Notes under the pieces: model-generated | Told to the model about the DNA's origin: nothing | What the model saw: only the letters and a program-made list of their open reading frames with translations | Database searches by the model: none | In this document: piece after piece, positions 27,115-36,800 of the stretch | Layout: each line of letters opens with the position of its first letter | How positions within the stretch are numbered: position 1 is the stretch's first letter | Translations under genes and position numbers: made by a program | Origin: Stutzerimonas stutzeri | GTDB taxonomy: Bacteria; Pseudomonadota; Gammaproteobacteria; Pseudomonadales; Pseudomonadaceae | Assembly: GCF_002890915.1 (NCBI RefSeq) | Contig: NZ_POUT01000002.1 | Location: forward strand, 434,001-498,000 | DNA length: 64,000 nt | Direction of reading: 5' to 3'

Positions 27115-28218
27115 GTGAAAATACTCGTCACTGGCGGTGCCGGCTTCATCGGCTCAGCGGTCATACGCCATATCATCCGACGAACCGATGACAGCGTGGT
27201 CAACCTCGATAAGTTGACCTACGCTGGTAATCTCGAGTCACTGGCCGAAATCAGTGAAAGCTCGCGTTATGCCTTCGAGCAAGTCGATATCTGTGATCGC
27301 ACCGAGCTGGACCGAGTATTTCGTGAACATGAGCCCGACGTCGTGATGCACCTGGCCGCTGAGTCCCATGTCGATCGCTCGATCGACGGTCCGGCCGTGT
27401 TCATCGCTACCAATATCGTAGGCACCTACACCTTACTGGAGGCCACCCGCAGCTACTGGCACGGGCTGGATGATGTGCGAAAGACAGCGTTCCGCTTCCA
27501 TCACATCTCGACCGACGAGGTATACGGTGATCTGGAAGGCCCGCTAGACCTGTTCACCGAAACCACTCCTTATGCGCCAAGCTCGCCGTACTCGGCGAGC
27601 AAAGCCAGTTCCGACCATCTGGTGCGGGCGTGGCAGCGCACCTACGGGCTGCCCACCCTGATCACCAATTGCTCCAATAACTATGGCCCCTATCATTTCC
27701 CGGAAAAACTCATCCCGCTGATGATCCTAAATGCACTGGAAGGTAGGGCCCTACCTGTATACGGCAAGGGCAATCAGGTGCGCGACTGGCTCTATGTCGA
27801 AGATCACGCCTGCGCCCTATACAGGGTTGTCACTGAAGGCGATGTCGGTGAGACCTACAATATCGGTGGTCACAACGAGAAGCAGAACATTGAAGTCGTG
27901 CGTGTTATCTGTGACTTGCTCGATGAACTGCGGCCGCTCTCGATCTTTGGCAGCGACGTTCTCGCTGCGATGCAGGCCAAAGGCCTGTCAGGTCAGTCGT
28001 ACCGCGAACTTATTACACATGTTCAGGACCGCCCAGGTCATGACCTACGCTACGCCATTGACGCCAGCAAGATCCAGCGTGAATTGTGTTGGACGCCTGA
28101 GGAAACCTTCGAATCCGGTATCCGTAAAACCGTTGAGTGGTATCTGAACAATTTGGAGTGGTGCCGTCGTGTACAGGATGGCAGCTACCAACGCGAGCGC
28201 CTCGGCTCCATTGCATAA
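27115..28218 (+). CDS. rmlB: dTDP-D-glucose 4,6-dehydratase
   Basis: A 367-residue extended short-chain dehydrogenase starting at GTG. NAD motif [14 protein letters not shown], the Asp-Glu catalytic pair in [15 protein letters not shown], Tyr-x-x-x-Lys in [13 protein letters not shown] and [17 protein letters not shown] identify RmlB. It converts dTDP-glucose to dTDP-4-keto-6-deoxyglucose. No rmlC or rmlD follows, so in this cluster the product goes to the amino sugar branch rather than rhamnose. It lies 13 bases after wbpP and 12 before rmlA in one operon. Confidence 0.97.
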   Translation: MKILVTGGAGFIGSAVIRHIIRRTDDSVVNLDKLTYAGNLESLAEISESSRYAFEQVDICDRTELDRVFREHEPDVVMHLAAESHVDRSIDGPAVFIATNIVGTYTLLEATRSYWHGLDDVRKTAFRFHHISTDEVYGDLEGPLDLFTETTPYAPSSPYSASKASSDHLVRAWQRTYGLPTLITNCSNNYGPYHFPEKLIPLMILNALEGRALPVYGKGNQVRDWLYVEDHACALYRVVTEGDVGETYNIGGHNEKQNIEVVRVICDLLDELRPLSIFGSDVLAAMQAKGLSGQSYRELITHVQDRPGHDLRYAIDASKIQRELCWTPEETFESGIRKTVEWYLNNLEWCRRVQDGSYQRERLGSIA

Positions 28219-28230
28219 GAAAGGCATTTC

Positions 28231-29103
28231 ATGAAAGGCATCATCCTTGCCGGCGGCTCCGGTACCCGTTTGTATCCCATTACCAAGGGCGTATCCAAGC
28301 AACTCCTGCCTGTCTACGACAAACCCATGGTTTATTATCCACTCTCGGTTCTGATGCTTGCCGGCATCCGCGAAATTCTACTGATAAGTACGCCGGACGA
28401 TATCGGTTCGTTTCAGAGCCTTCTCGGCGATGGTACTGATTTCGGCATCCGTTTGAGCTATGCCGTACAGCCCAACCCGGATGGCTTGGCGCAAGCCTTC
28501 ATTATTGGTGAGGAGTTCATCGGCACCGATTCTGTCTGCCTGGTGTTGGGTGACAATATCTTCTACGGTCAAGGGTTTAGCCCTTTGCTGCGCAAAACGG
28601 CTCAGCGTGAAAGGGGGGCTACCGTATTCGGCTATCAGGTCAAGGACCCGGAGCGTTTTGGCGTAGTCCAGTTCGATGCGGAGCGGCGAGCCATCTCCAT
28701 TGAGGAAAAACCTCTCAAACCTAAATCCAACTACGCCGTCACCGGTCTTTATTTCTATGACAATGATGTGGTGGAAATGGCCAAGCGAGTGAGACCTTCA
28801 GCACGTGGTGAGTTGGAGATCACGAGTATCAATCAAGCTTATCTTGAGCGCGGCGATCTCAATGTTGAATTGCTTGGTCGTGGTTTCGCTTGGCTGGATA
28901 CGGGTACCCATGAGTCGCTATTGGAAGCGGGCCATTTTGTTCATACCATTGAGCAGCGCCAAGGCCTCAAGATCGCGTGCCTGGAGGAAATTGCTTTCCA
29001 TCAAGGCTGGCTCTCGACAGCGCAGATCCGTGAGCAGGCTGGACAGTTGCAGAAAACCGGATATGGCCAATATCTATTCGGTTTGCTTAGAGATGTAGAG
29101 TAA
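28231..29103 (+). CDS. rmlA: Glucose-1-phosphate thymidylyltransferase
   Basis: A 290-residue nucleotidyltransferase with the signature [21 protein letters not shown], the sugar-site [13 protein letters not shown], and [20 protein letters not shown]. It makes dTDP-glucose from dTTP and glucose 1-phosphate, the substrate of RmlB. Length and motifs are those of RmlA. A 95-base gap without features separates it from the next gene. Confidence 0.97.
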   Translation: MKGIILAGGSGTRLYPITKGVSKQLLPVYDKPMVYYPLSVLMLAGIREILLISTPDDIGSFQSLLGDGTDFGIRLSYAVQPNPDGLAQAFIIGEEFIGTDSVCLVLGDNIFYGQGFSPLLRKTAQRERGATVFGYQVKDPERFGVVQFDAERRAISIEEKPLKPKSNYAVTGLYFYDNDVVEMAKRVRPSARGELEITSINQAYLERGDLNVELLGRGFAWLDTGTHESLLEAGHFVHTIEQRQGLKIACLEEIAFHQGWLSTAQIREQAGQLQKTGYGQYLFGLLRDVE

Positions 29104-29198
29104 CGAAACGGAGCTAGGAATCTCTTTCTCAAAGGAAAGAATCCTATTGCTACAACAGTCATTCAGAATCTCTGAATATATAAATTCCGGAGAATATA

Positions 29199-30134
29199 AT
29201 GAGTTTTTTCATTCATCCCCTTGCCGACGTTCAAGCAAAAAATATAGGTGACAATGCTCGAATCTGGCAGTTCGTGGTTGTACTACCGGAAGCTAGAATT
29301 GGCGTCGATGCCAATATTTGTTCGCATTGCCTAGTCGAAAACGATGTCATTATCGGTGACCGGGTAACGGTCAAGAGCGGTGTGCAATTATGGGATGGCC
29401 TTCGTATTGGTGACGATGTCTTCATCGGCCCTAATGTCTCTTTTACCAATGACCGCTTTCCTCGCAGTCGCCAGCACCCTGATAAATTCCTGGAAACCAA
29501 GATCCAGAACGGTGCTTCAATAGGTGCGGGGGCGGTGATTCTTCCCGGAATTACAATTGGCAGCAAAGCGATGGTGGCCGCTGGTGCGGTAGTGACGCGC
29601 TCGGTTCCAGCCAATGCAATCGTTGTGGGTAATCCCGCAAGGATTACGGGTTACGTGGATGCAGGGCGTAACGTGCCTGCCACCACATCAGCTGGCCAAT
29701 TTGACGTAGGGGTGACGGAAACCAATGTACGTGGTGTCACGGTGCATCGCTTCCCCCGTATAGCCGATATACGTGGCAGCCTTACAGTTGGTGAGTTCGA
29801 GAGAACGGTGCCTTTCGCGGTGAAGCGCTATTTTACGGTTTTCGATGTACCTAGCGTCGAAACTCGTGGCGAACACGCTCACCGGGAGTGCCACCAATTT
29901 CTAGTTTGCGTTCGAGGAAGTTGCGCAGTGGTGGCTGACGATGGCGCTAATCGTCAAGAATTTATGCTCGATCGCCCTGAGCTCGGTGTTTATCTTCCAC
30001 CGATGGTGTGGGGCATCCAGTACAAATATTCTGCAGACGCGGTGCTAATGGTATTCGCTTCCCATTTTTATGATGGTGCGGATTATATTCGTGACTATGC
30101 CGAATTCCTGTCCGTAGTTGGAGGCAAAGCGTGA
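29199..30134 (+). CDS. Bifunctional sugar N-acetyltransferase / dTDP-4-keto-6-deoxyhexose 3,4-ketoisomerase
   Basis: A 311-residue two-domain fusion. Residues about 1-155 form a left-handed beta-helix acyltransferase of hexapeptide repeats ([46 protein letters not shown]). Residues about 175-305 are a FdtA/QdtA cupin isomerase with the signature [20 protein letters not shown] and [11 protein letters not shown]. The isomerase moves the keto group from C4 to C3; the acetyltransferase acetylates the amine added by the next gene's product. The same domain order is known in WxcM and FdtD fusions. Likely product: dTDP-Fuc3NAc (Qui3NAc possible). The stop overlaps the aminotransferase start. Confidence 0.9.
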   Translation: MSFFIHPLADVQAKNIGDNARIWQFVVVLPEARIGVDANICSHCLVENDVIIGDRVTVKSGVQLWDGLRIGDDVFIGPNVSFTNDRFPRSRQHPDKFLETKIQNGASIGAGAVILPGITIGSKAMVAAGAVVTRSVPANAIVVGNPARITGYVDAGRNVPATTSAGQFDVGVTETNVRGVTVHRFPRIADIRGSLTVGEFERTVPFAVKRYFTVFDVPSVETRGEHAHRECHQFLVCVRGSCAVVADDGANRQEFMLDRPELGVYLPPMVWGIQYKYSADAVLMVFASHFYDGADYIRDYAEFLSVVGGKA

Positions 30135-31252
30135 TTCCCTTTTTGAACCTGCGTGAAGTCAACGCTGCTTACCGCCAAGAACTAATCGAAGCCTGTACAC
30201 GAGTGATTGATTCGGGTTGGTACATCTCCGGAAATGAGCTTTCGCACTTTGAAAGCGAGTTTGCCGGGTACTGCGGTAGCAAATATTGCATCGGTGTGGC
30301 AAATGGCTTGGACGCACTCACTCTGACGCTGCGCGCTTGGAAAGAGTTGGGCAGGCTGAAAGAGGGGGATGAAGTCATTGTTCCGGCCAATACCTATATC
30401 GCCAGTATTCTTGCAATTACCGAAAATCGCTTGAAGCCTGTCTTGGTAGAGCCTGACGAAGCAACGTACAACCTATGTCCACGTAAGACAGCCGCTGCCA
30501 TTACGGCAAACACCAAAGCGATTGTTGCAGTGCATCTATATGGCCAACTGTCACCGATGCCTGAAATCATGGCCTTGGCTAAGCAGAACGATCTACTGGT
30601 CCTGGAGGATGCTGCACAAGCGCATGGCGCCAGCATCGCGGGGCGTAAGGCTGGAAGCTGGGGTCATGCCGCAGGCTTCAGTTTCTACCCCGGCAAGAAT
30701 CTCGGTGCCCTAGGAGATGCGGGAGCGGTGACTACCGACGATCACGAGTTGGCACAAACCATTCGTGCTCTTGGTAACTACGGCAGCCACAAGAAATACG
30801 AGAATCTATACCAAGGTGTGAACAGCCGTCTGGATGAGATTCAGGCAGCCATGCTGAGAGTCAAAGTCAGGCATCTCGATGAGGATACGGCGCGCCGCAA
30901 GGCGATTGCTCTGGCCTATGCGCAAGGTATTGAGAGTCTTGCTATTCAGCAGCCTATTTCTGCGAAAAGTACGTTAACTTCATTGGAGCCGCATGTATTC
31001 CACCTTTATGTGATCCGTACCGAACAACGCACAACCTTGCAGGAGCACCTGAACGCGGCAGGTGTACAGACGTTGATTCACTATCCGATACCGCCGCATC
31101 AACAACAGGCTTATAAATCCTGGAACAATCAGAGCCTTCCACTCACTGAGGCGATTCATCATCAAGTATTAAGCCTTCCGATCAGTCCTGTAATGGCTGA
31201 TGAACAGGTTTCCGCAGTAATCGAAGCCTGCAACACTTTCAAAGTGAGCTGA
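30131..31252 (+). CDS. fdtB: dTDP-3-keto-6-deoxyhexose aminotransferase (DegT/DnrJ/EryC1 family)
   Basis: A 373-residue PLP-dependent sugar aminotransferase starting at GTG with a four-base overlap (GTGA). The PLP lysine is in [44 protein letters not shown] and [12 protein letters not shown] are the other family blocks. N-terminal [16 protein letters not shown] is typical of FdtB/QdtB. It installs the 3-amino group that the upstream acetyltransferase domain modifies. Stereochemistry at C4 (Fuc3N or Qui3N) depends on the isomerase, so the symbol is the more likely of two. Confidence 0.87.
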   Translation: MIPFLNLREVNAAYRQELIEACTRVIDSGWYISGNELSHFESEFAGYCGSKYCIGVANGLDALTLTLRAWKELGRLKEGDEVIVPANTYIASILAITENRLKPVLVEPDEATYNLCPRKTAAAITANTKAIVAVHLYGQLSPMPEIMALAKQNDLLVLEDAAQAHGASIAGRKAGSWGHAAGFSFYPGKNLGALGDAGAVTTDDHELAQTIRALGNYGSHKKYENLYQGVNSRLDEIQAAMLRVKVRHLDEDTARRKAIALAYAQGIESLAIQQPISAKSTLTSLEPHVFHLYVIRTEQRTTLQEHLNAAGVQTLIHYPIPPHQQQAYKSWNNQSLPLTEAIHHQVLSLPISPVMADEQVSAVIEACNTFKVS

Positions 31253-31255
31253 CGC

Positions 31256-32503
31256 GTGACGCTGATCAAAACCAGTCTGCTTAATGGCATTGCGGTGGTT
31301 ATCAAGATGCTCACCCTGCTTGGGCTGAATAAGATCTTGGCGATCTATGTCGGCCCGGCGGGCTACGCAGCACTTGGTCAATTTCAAAGCACCATACAAA
31401 TGATAACAACGCTAGCGAGCGGTGCTATCACTACAGGAGTAGTGAAATACACAGCTGAATATCATGAAGATGTAGAAAAGCAACATGCTATATGGCGGAC
31501 CGCCAGTAGCATTTCTTTGGTTGGAACGTTGATAATCGCAACTATTGTCGTTGTATTTCGAGACTGGCTGGCAGAATGGTTCTTGAAAAATAAGGATTAT
31601 GCTGATGTATTTGTCTGGTTCTCGGCGACATTAGTCCTCTTCGTTTTCAATACATTGCTGCTTGCAATCCTCAATGGCAAGAAAGAAATTAAGAGATACG
31701 TCATTGCGAATATCGCAGGAAGCCTGTTCGCGTTCATTGTCACAACCGTGATGGTAATCTACTTAAAACTCTACGGAGCTCTGGTTGCATTGGCCATCTA
31801 CCAATCACTGACTTTTTTCGTCACTGCTTTTCTTGCGAGTAAAACCAAGTGGTTTCGAGTTAAATATTTATTTGGGGCGGTCGATTTTTCCGCATTAAAA
31901 GGCTTAGCGAAATATACGATAATGGCTCTGACAACCGCGCTCTGTGTTCCTCTTAGCCATATTCTCATAAGGAACCATATTGGGGAAACAATTGGTTGGA
32001 ATGAGGCTGGTTATTGGGAGGCGATGTGGCGCTTAAGCTCTGCGTACCTTATGGTTGTCACTACTACGCTGAGTGTCTATTATTTGCCGAAGTTATCTGA
32101 GCTAAAAGAGCCGGGGGCGATAAAAAAAGAAATTCTGCAAGGCTATAAGATAATTCTACCGGTCGCTGCGCTATGTGGAATTTTAATCTATTTGATGAGG
32201 GATTTAATAATCCGTCTGCTATTCAGTGAGCAGTTTTCAGAAATGAATGTTCTCTTTGGCTGGCAAATGGTAGGAGATACTCTGAAGATTGGGAGTTGGC
32301 TGCTAGGATGCGTATTAATCGCAAAAGCATTCTTTAAAATCTATATTGCCTCTGAGATATTGTTTTCTCTATTTTTCTATGCGGCAATTTATTTCCTTAG
32401 TGATATCTACGGTATTGAGTCGACGGTTATTTCTTACGCAATAAGTTATGCTTTTCACTTTTTGGGTATGTTCTTGTCCCTAAGGCATATGAAGGTTATA
32501 TGA
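31256..32503 (+). CDS. wzx: O-antigen flippase Wzx
   Basis: A 415-residue protein of the MATE/PST superfamily with about twelve hydrophobic helices. The N-terminus TLIKTSLLNGIAVVIKMLTLLGLNKILAIY (split across residues 2-31) and AIWRTASSISLVG are typical of WzxE/Wzx translocases, which move undecaprenyl-linked O units to the periplasm. GTG start three bases after the aminotransferase; stop overlaps the next gene (ATGA). Base composition becomes clearly AT-rich from here on. Confidence 0.9.
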   Translation: MTLIKTSLLNGIAVVIKMLTLLGLNKILAIYVGPAGYAALGQFQSTIQMITTLASGAITTGVVKYTAEYHEDVEKQHAIWRTASSISLVGTLIIATIVVVFRDWLAEWFLKNKDYADVFVWFSATLVLFVFNTLLLAILNGKKEIKRYVIANIAGSLFAFIVTTVMVIYLKLYGALVALAIYQSLTFFVTAFLASKTKWFRVKYLFGAVDFSALKGLAKYTIMALTTALCVPLSHILIRNHIGETIGWNEAGYWEAMWRLSSAYLMVVTTTLSVYYLPKLSELKEPGAIKKEILQGYKIILPVAALCGILIYLMRDLIIRLLFSEQFSEMNVLFGWQMVGDTLKIGSWLLGCVLIAKAFFKIYIASEILFSLFFYAAIYFLSDIYGIESTVISYAISYAFHFLGMFLSLRHMKVI

Positions 32504-33117
32504 GCTCATCAGTATTATCTCGATTGAAGATAAGGCGGTTATTTTTTTATTGCAGTATCGTCTTTCTCTGTAAGTTAAGAGCTTTTCTCTACTTGATATT
32601 GTTCTCCGATAATTCACCGAAGTTGGCAAAAACAAAGATCTTACAGCCAACGCAGTTCGTTGGTCGAGGTAATATCAATGCTGGTGCATGTCAATTAGGT
32701 GTGCTACGTTCCCCTGGCCTGCTGACCTGTTCTGGATATATTGAGTCTAGGCATAAATCTGCAAAGGTTCTCATCGGAGACGAAACGGTTATTAATAACA
32801 ACTTTGTAATTATTGCAGATAGAACAGGAGTGACGATAAAAGAGCGCTGCTTGATAGGCCCTAATTTTTTCGTATGTGACTCCGACTTTCATGGCTTATC
32901 CCTAGCTGAAAGAGGCAGCAGTGGCAAATGCACACCGGTTGTAATTGAAAGTGACGTCTTTATAGGTGAAGGGGTTAAGATTATGAAAGGAGTAACGGTA
33001 GGTCGTGGTTCAGTGATTGGAAGCGGATCTGTCGTTGTGACTGATGTTGAGAGTGATAGTGTCTATGCTGGAGTTCCCGCTAGAAAAATAAAAACATTGT
33101 TATTTAATAGTAATTGA
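32500..33117 (+). CDS. Hexapeptide-repeat sugar acyltransferase
   Basis: A 205-residue protein. An N-terminal hydrophobic stretch (RLFFYCSIVFLCKLRAFLYLIL) is followed by left-handed beta-helix repeats (VLIGDETVINNNFVIIADR, VIESDVFIGEGVKIMKGV, GRGSVIGSGSVVV, VYAGVPARKI) of the LbH_MAT/WbbJ type. Such enzymes O-acetylate sugars of the repeat unit. The N-terminal hydrophobic helix suggests membrane association. It starts inside the wzx stop. Acceptor sugar unknown. Confidence 0.85.
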   Translation: MSSSVLSRLKIRRLFFYCSIVFLCKLRAFLYLILFSDNSPKLAKTKILQPTQFVGRGNINAGACQLGVLRSPGLLTCSGYIESRHKSAKVLIGDETVINNNFVIIADRTGVTIKERCLIGPNFFVCDSDFHGLSLAERGSSGKCTPVVIESDVFIGEGVKIMKGVTVGRGSVIGSGSVVVTDVESDSVYAGVPARKIKTLLFNSN

Positions 33118-33181
33118 TGTTTTGGGCTGTTATCTGATGATTGGACGAATTTGTTAAACAGTTTAATAATGGTCTTTAAAA

Positions 33182-34291
33182 GTGAAAATATTATTGCTGG
33201 GCGAGTATAGTGGTCTAAACAATGAGCTCAAGCGAGCACTCATTGCTTCTGGGCACGATGTGACTTTGGCGGCCGCAAATGATTTTTTCAAGGCATACCC
33301 GACAGATATCAGTCTTGGACATGGCTCTAATATTTATTCTTATAAATTTAGACAGTTTTTACTGCCACTGTTGAATCTAAAGAAATTGGCTGGATATGAT
33401 GTGGTGCATATAGTCAATTTCTACATTCTGCCGCGAATACATTCTTTGAATTTATTTCTAATAAGGTTTTTAAAACAAAATAATGGAATAGTCACCTTGG
33501 CCGGTGCCGGAAGTGATCCATTCTTTGTGCGCTATTCGGAATCTACAATGAGGTATAGCCCCATCCCTCCTCATGAAACCTACGATCGCGGCGGAAGGCC
33601 ATATTATATGCGGTCGTCCAAGCATCTCCAGGCTATGCATCAGTATATGCAGTATGTGGACGGTGTGATTCCCATCATGTATGAATATTATTCCACTTTC
33701 TGCGCTGCCGGTTATGCCGATAAGACTTATAAACCGGTCCCGATCCCTATCGACTGTAACAGTATTAGGTTCACCGAAAATTCTATTCCAAACGGAAAAC
33801 TTGTTTTTTTTCATGGTCTTAATCGTCCAGGTTTCAAAGGCACATTTCTGATCGAAAAATGCTTTACTGAACTTTCAAAAAAATATCCGCGCGACGTTGA
33901 GTGCGTCATAAGTGGAAAAATGTCGTTTAATGACTATATGCAGCTGTTGGCTCGGGTAAACGTATCGGTCGATCAGGTTTTTTCTTATAGTCTGGCAATG
34001 AATGCGCTTTATTCTATGGCTCAAGGCAAGCTTGTTTGTGGTGGCGCTGAGCCAGAATCATCGATCCTGTATGGAGGTGTCCTTCCTCCGGCAATCAATT
34101 TAGTTCCTGATGCCAAGGAAATAGTTCAAGTCTTGGAGCAGGTTTTAGATGGGAAAAGCAATTTGCTTAAGTTGTCTGAACAGGGAAGAGCTTTTGTAGA
34201 AAGTTTTCATTCTCCTACAAAAGTTGCGATGAGGTATACGGACTGCTGGAGTCGCTTGGGTGGTTCTATGAATGAAAATCTGCTTTCGTAG
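33182..34291 (+). CDS. Glycosyltransferase (GT-B fold)
   Basis: A 369-residue protein starting at GTG. The N-terminus ILLLGEYSGLNNELKRALIASGHDVTL is a GT-B N-terminal Rossmann strand-helix, and KLVFFHGLNRPGFKGTFLIEKCF begins the C-terminal Rossmann domain. VSVDQVFSYSLAMNALYSMAQGKLVCGG corresponds to the donor-binding region of GT4-like enzymes. The usual GT4 EGxP motif is replaced, so family placement is uncertain. It should add one sugar of the O unit. Strongly AT-rich. Confidence 0.78.
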   Translation: MKILLLGEYSGLNNELKRALIASGHDVTLAAANDFFKAYPTDISLGHGSNIYSYKFRQFLLPLLNLKKLAGYDVVHIVNFYILPRIHSLNLFLIRFLKQNNGIVTLAGAGSDPFFVRYSESTMRYSPIPPHETYDRGGRPYYMRSSKHLQAMHQYMQYVDGVIPIMYEYYSTFCAAGYADKTYKPVPIPIDCNSIRFTENSIPNGKLVFFHGLNRPGFKGTFLIEKCFTELSKKYPRDVECVISGKMSFNDYMQLLARVNVSVDQVFSYSLAMNALYSMAQGKLVCGGAEPESSILYGGVLPPAINLVPDAKEIVQVLEQVLDGKSNLLKLSEQGRAFVESFHSPTKVAMRYTDCWSRLGGSMNENLLS

Positions 34292-34335
34292 TCTTTTTCT
34301 TTTTGGGTTGGCTTGTAAAACTATTTTGACATTGT

Positions 34336-35676
34336 ATGAATGAATTTCGTGTTGATGAATTTTTCTTCTCTGTAGTGGCCGTTGGTTGGCTGGCTTCGGC
34401 TTTTTTGCTGTTTTTTTCTTACATTAGGTATAGGATCTTTACATTCTTTGATGCTGGCATTGTCATGTCTTGGTTTTTTGTTTTTTTTAGGCCATTAAAT
34501 ATTTTTAGTTGTGATATTAATATTGATCTTTATTTTTGGGATGAGTCGCTTTATGTAAGGGGTGTTTTTATATCTATCGCCATGACATTGGTTTGCCAAT
34601 TGTCAAGCCTCTTGGTTTCAAGAAAGTCGCTTCAGCCAAATTTTCGTTTTGATCAATATCTTTTTAGAGATCGGATTGCGGGTGCGTCGTTAACTATATT
34701 TTTGTGTTGTATTATTGTAGTATTTGTGATGTTTTTGATGTTTGGATATCAGGTATTCCCTTCTAATCGTGGAGAAGGGGCTCTGTCTGTTTCCATGCCT
34801 GGTTTAGAAATTTTCTATCATACATTAAGGGCTTTAACTCTAGTTCTTATTATTTTTTCGGTTGTTTCTTTATTTGTCTTTAAGTCCTCGAAAAGTTTCG
34901 TTTTTGCCGTTTTTTCAATATCGATACTTTTGATTTTTGCGAAGCGAAATTCAATAATCAATCCATTGATTTATTCGTTTTTTATATATTCTTATTATTA
35001 TGTGTATTTTTTGGGTGGTAACATATTAAGGCTGTTCGTTGTTATGCTGCCTTTGATTCTGTTTTTAATATTTATAGCGCTTTTTGGTAAGGCTTTTAAG
35101 TCTGAGGAAGGATTTAATTTTGAGCCCCCTTCCGACGGTTATGCTTGTTATGTCGTGCGACAGGGAATGCAGGAGTTCGACTTGTTTTGGCCGGCAGTTC
35201 TAGAGGTGGGGGAGGATAAAATCAACTTTTTTGACTTGCCTTTCGCTGTTTGGGGGGCGTTAACTCATGATCACTCCAGTCGAATAAAGTCTGAATATTT
35301 ATCTGTGACAGATAAAACTATGCTTAGGTTTAATTATGATAATTATGCATATAAAAAGTTTGGCATAACGCCAAGCTTTTTGCAGTTTTATTACTATTAT
35401 TTTTGGTTGTTGGGTGTTTTTGTGGCAGCTGTGCTTGCTTTTCTTGCGCGAAAATTGGAGTTCTGGCTGGTTAGAAGTTTTTATCAGGGTTGGTTCGGTG
35501 GTTTTTTATGCGCCTTGGCGATCTCGAAACTCGTATTATCTTCTTTTGATTTCACTATAAAGTATAGTGCTTTTGAGTTTGTGGTTTTTTTAATTATTTA
35601 TATGGGTATCGCAAGTTATTTCTCTCTTTTGAAGAGGTTTCCTCTGCGAAAAAATAGTGAGAGGGCTTGTGCATGA
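34336..35676 (+). CDS. wzy: O-antigen polymerase Wzy
   Basis: A 446-residue integral membrane protein with about eleven to twelve hydrophobic helices and one larger periplasmic loop (about residues 255-335, FKSEEGFNFEPPSDGYACYV... HDHSSRIKSEYLSVTD). It is the only such protein in the cluster besides Wzx and WbpM. Wzy proteins have almost no sequence signature; topology, location and very low GC content support the call. It polymerises lipid-linked O units in the periplasm under Wzz control. The ATG follows a poor ribosome site; the stop overlaps the next start. Confidence 0.82.
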   Translation: MNEFRVDEFFFSVVAVGWLASAFLLFFSYIRYRIFTFFDAGIVMSWFFVFFRPLNIFSCDINIDLYFWDESLYVRGVFISIAMTLVCQLSSLLVSRKSLQPNFRFDQYLFRDRIAGASLTIFLCCIIVVFVMFLMFGYQVFPSNRGEGALSVSMPGLEIFYHTLRALTLVLIIFSVVSLFVFKSSKSFVFAVFSISILLIFAKRNSIINPLIYSFFIYSYYYVYFLGGNILRLFVVMLPLILFLIFIALFGKAFKSEEGFNFEPPSDGYACYVVRQGMQEFDLFWPAVLEVGEDKINFFDLPFAVWGALTHDHSSRIKSEYLSVTDKTMLRFNYDNYAYKKFGITPSFLQFYYYYFWLLGVFVAAVLAFLARKLEFWLVRSFYQGWFGGFLCALAISKLVLSSFDFTIKYSAFEFVVFLIIYMGIASYFSLLKRFPLRKNSERACA

Positions 35677-36800
35677 AATGCCTGTTGATAATCGTTAACG
35701 ATGCTAAGTATTTCATTTCGCATAGGCTCCCTATAGCCAAGGCTGCGTTGAAAAAAGGCTATAGTGTTCATGTTGCAAGTGCTGCGACGCCTGCTTTGGA
35801 TGAAGTTAAAACACTGGGTTTTGTTTGCCATCGGCTGCCCTTGAGTCGAGGTGAGACAAACCCTTTCTTTGAGTTATATTCGATAGTGGCTATTTGGTTT
35901 CTTCTGCTAAAATTGAAGCCTGATATCTTGCATTTGGTCACTTTGAAACCCGTGTTATATGGCGGAATAGCTGCACGGTTCGCGCCTGTCGGTGGAGTTG
36001 TCGCTGCTATCGCTGGTATGGGTTCGATTTTTGTTTCCGATAGTATAAAGCACCAGACTATCAAGCTCGCCGTGCGTTTCCTGTTCCGCTTCGCGTTGGG
36101 CAAGAAACGTCTACGTGCTATATTTCAGAACTCCGTTGATCGGGATGAGGTGGTTGCGTTAACTGGCATATCCTTAAACAAGACGATTTTAATTAGAGGG
36201 TCCGGGGTGTCCGTTTCAAGTTATGCCGTGTGCCCAGAGCCGGCAGGACCTATCGTTGTAACCTTTGCTGGACGTCTATTACGTGATAAGGGTGTCATCG
36301 AATTCATTGAGGCTGCACGCGTTTTACGCGAGAAGGGAGTGAACGCTATTTTTCAGTTGGTTGGTGATGTGGATCCTGGTAACCCAACGACTCTTTGTAG
36401 TGCTGATCTTGTGCGATTACAAAACAAGGGAATTGTTCAGGTCAAAGGCTATGTGGACGATATAGCTGGGGTTTTTACTGCCTCCAATATTGTGGTGTTA
36501 CCTTCATATCGCGAAGGACTACCTAAAGTTCTAATTGAGGCTGCAGCATGCGGAAGACCTGTCGTCACAACAGATGTTCCTGGTTGTCGTGACGCAATAG
36601 AGCCAGGGGTTACAGGTTTTCTTGTTCCAGTGAGAGATCATGTTGCGTTGGCCGAAACAATAAATAACTTGATAAGCGACTCAGCCTTGCGGCAGTCCCT
36701 GGGCGCCCAGGGACGGAAGCTTGCGGAGCAAGAATTTACAATCGAAAGTGTGGTAAAAGCACATCTTTCTGTATACGAAGATTTGGGGGAGAACCCTTGA
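35673..36800 (+). CDS. Glycosyltransferase family 4
   Basis: A 375-residue GT4 enzyme. N-terminal CLLIIVNDAKYFISHRLPIAKAAL is the signature of the PglA/WbpT-like group that adds the second sugar to the undecaprenyl-linked acceptor. FAGRLLRDKGVIEFIEAARVL begins the donor domain, and PSYREGLPKVLIEAAACGRPVV contains the E-x7-E motif. ATG at 35673 overlaps the wzy stop by four bases. Likely acts next to the initiating transferase encoded two genes on. Confidence 0.92.
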   Translation: MKCLLIIVNDAKYFISHRLPIAKAALKKGYSVHVASAATPALDEVKTLGFVCHRLPLSRGETNPFFELYSIVAIWFLLLKLKPDILHLVTLKPVLYGGIAARFAPVGGVVAAIAGMGSIFVSDSIKHQTIKLAVRFLFRFALGKKRLRAIFQNSVDRDEVVALTGISLNKTILIRGSGVSVSSYAVCPEPAGPIVVTFAGRLLRDKGVIEFIEAARVLREKGVNAIFQLVGDVDPGNPTTLCSADLVRLQNKGIVQVKGYVDDIAGVFTASNIVVLPSYREGLPKVLIEAAACGRPVVTTDVPGCRDAIEPGVTGFLVPVRDHVALAETINNLISDSALRQSLGAQGRKLAEQEFTIESVVKAHLSVYEDLGENP

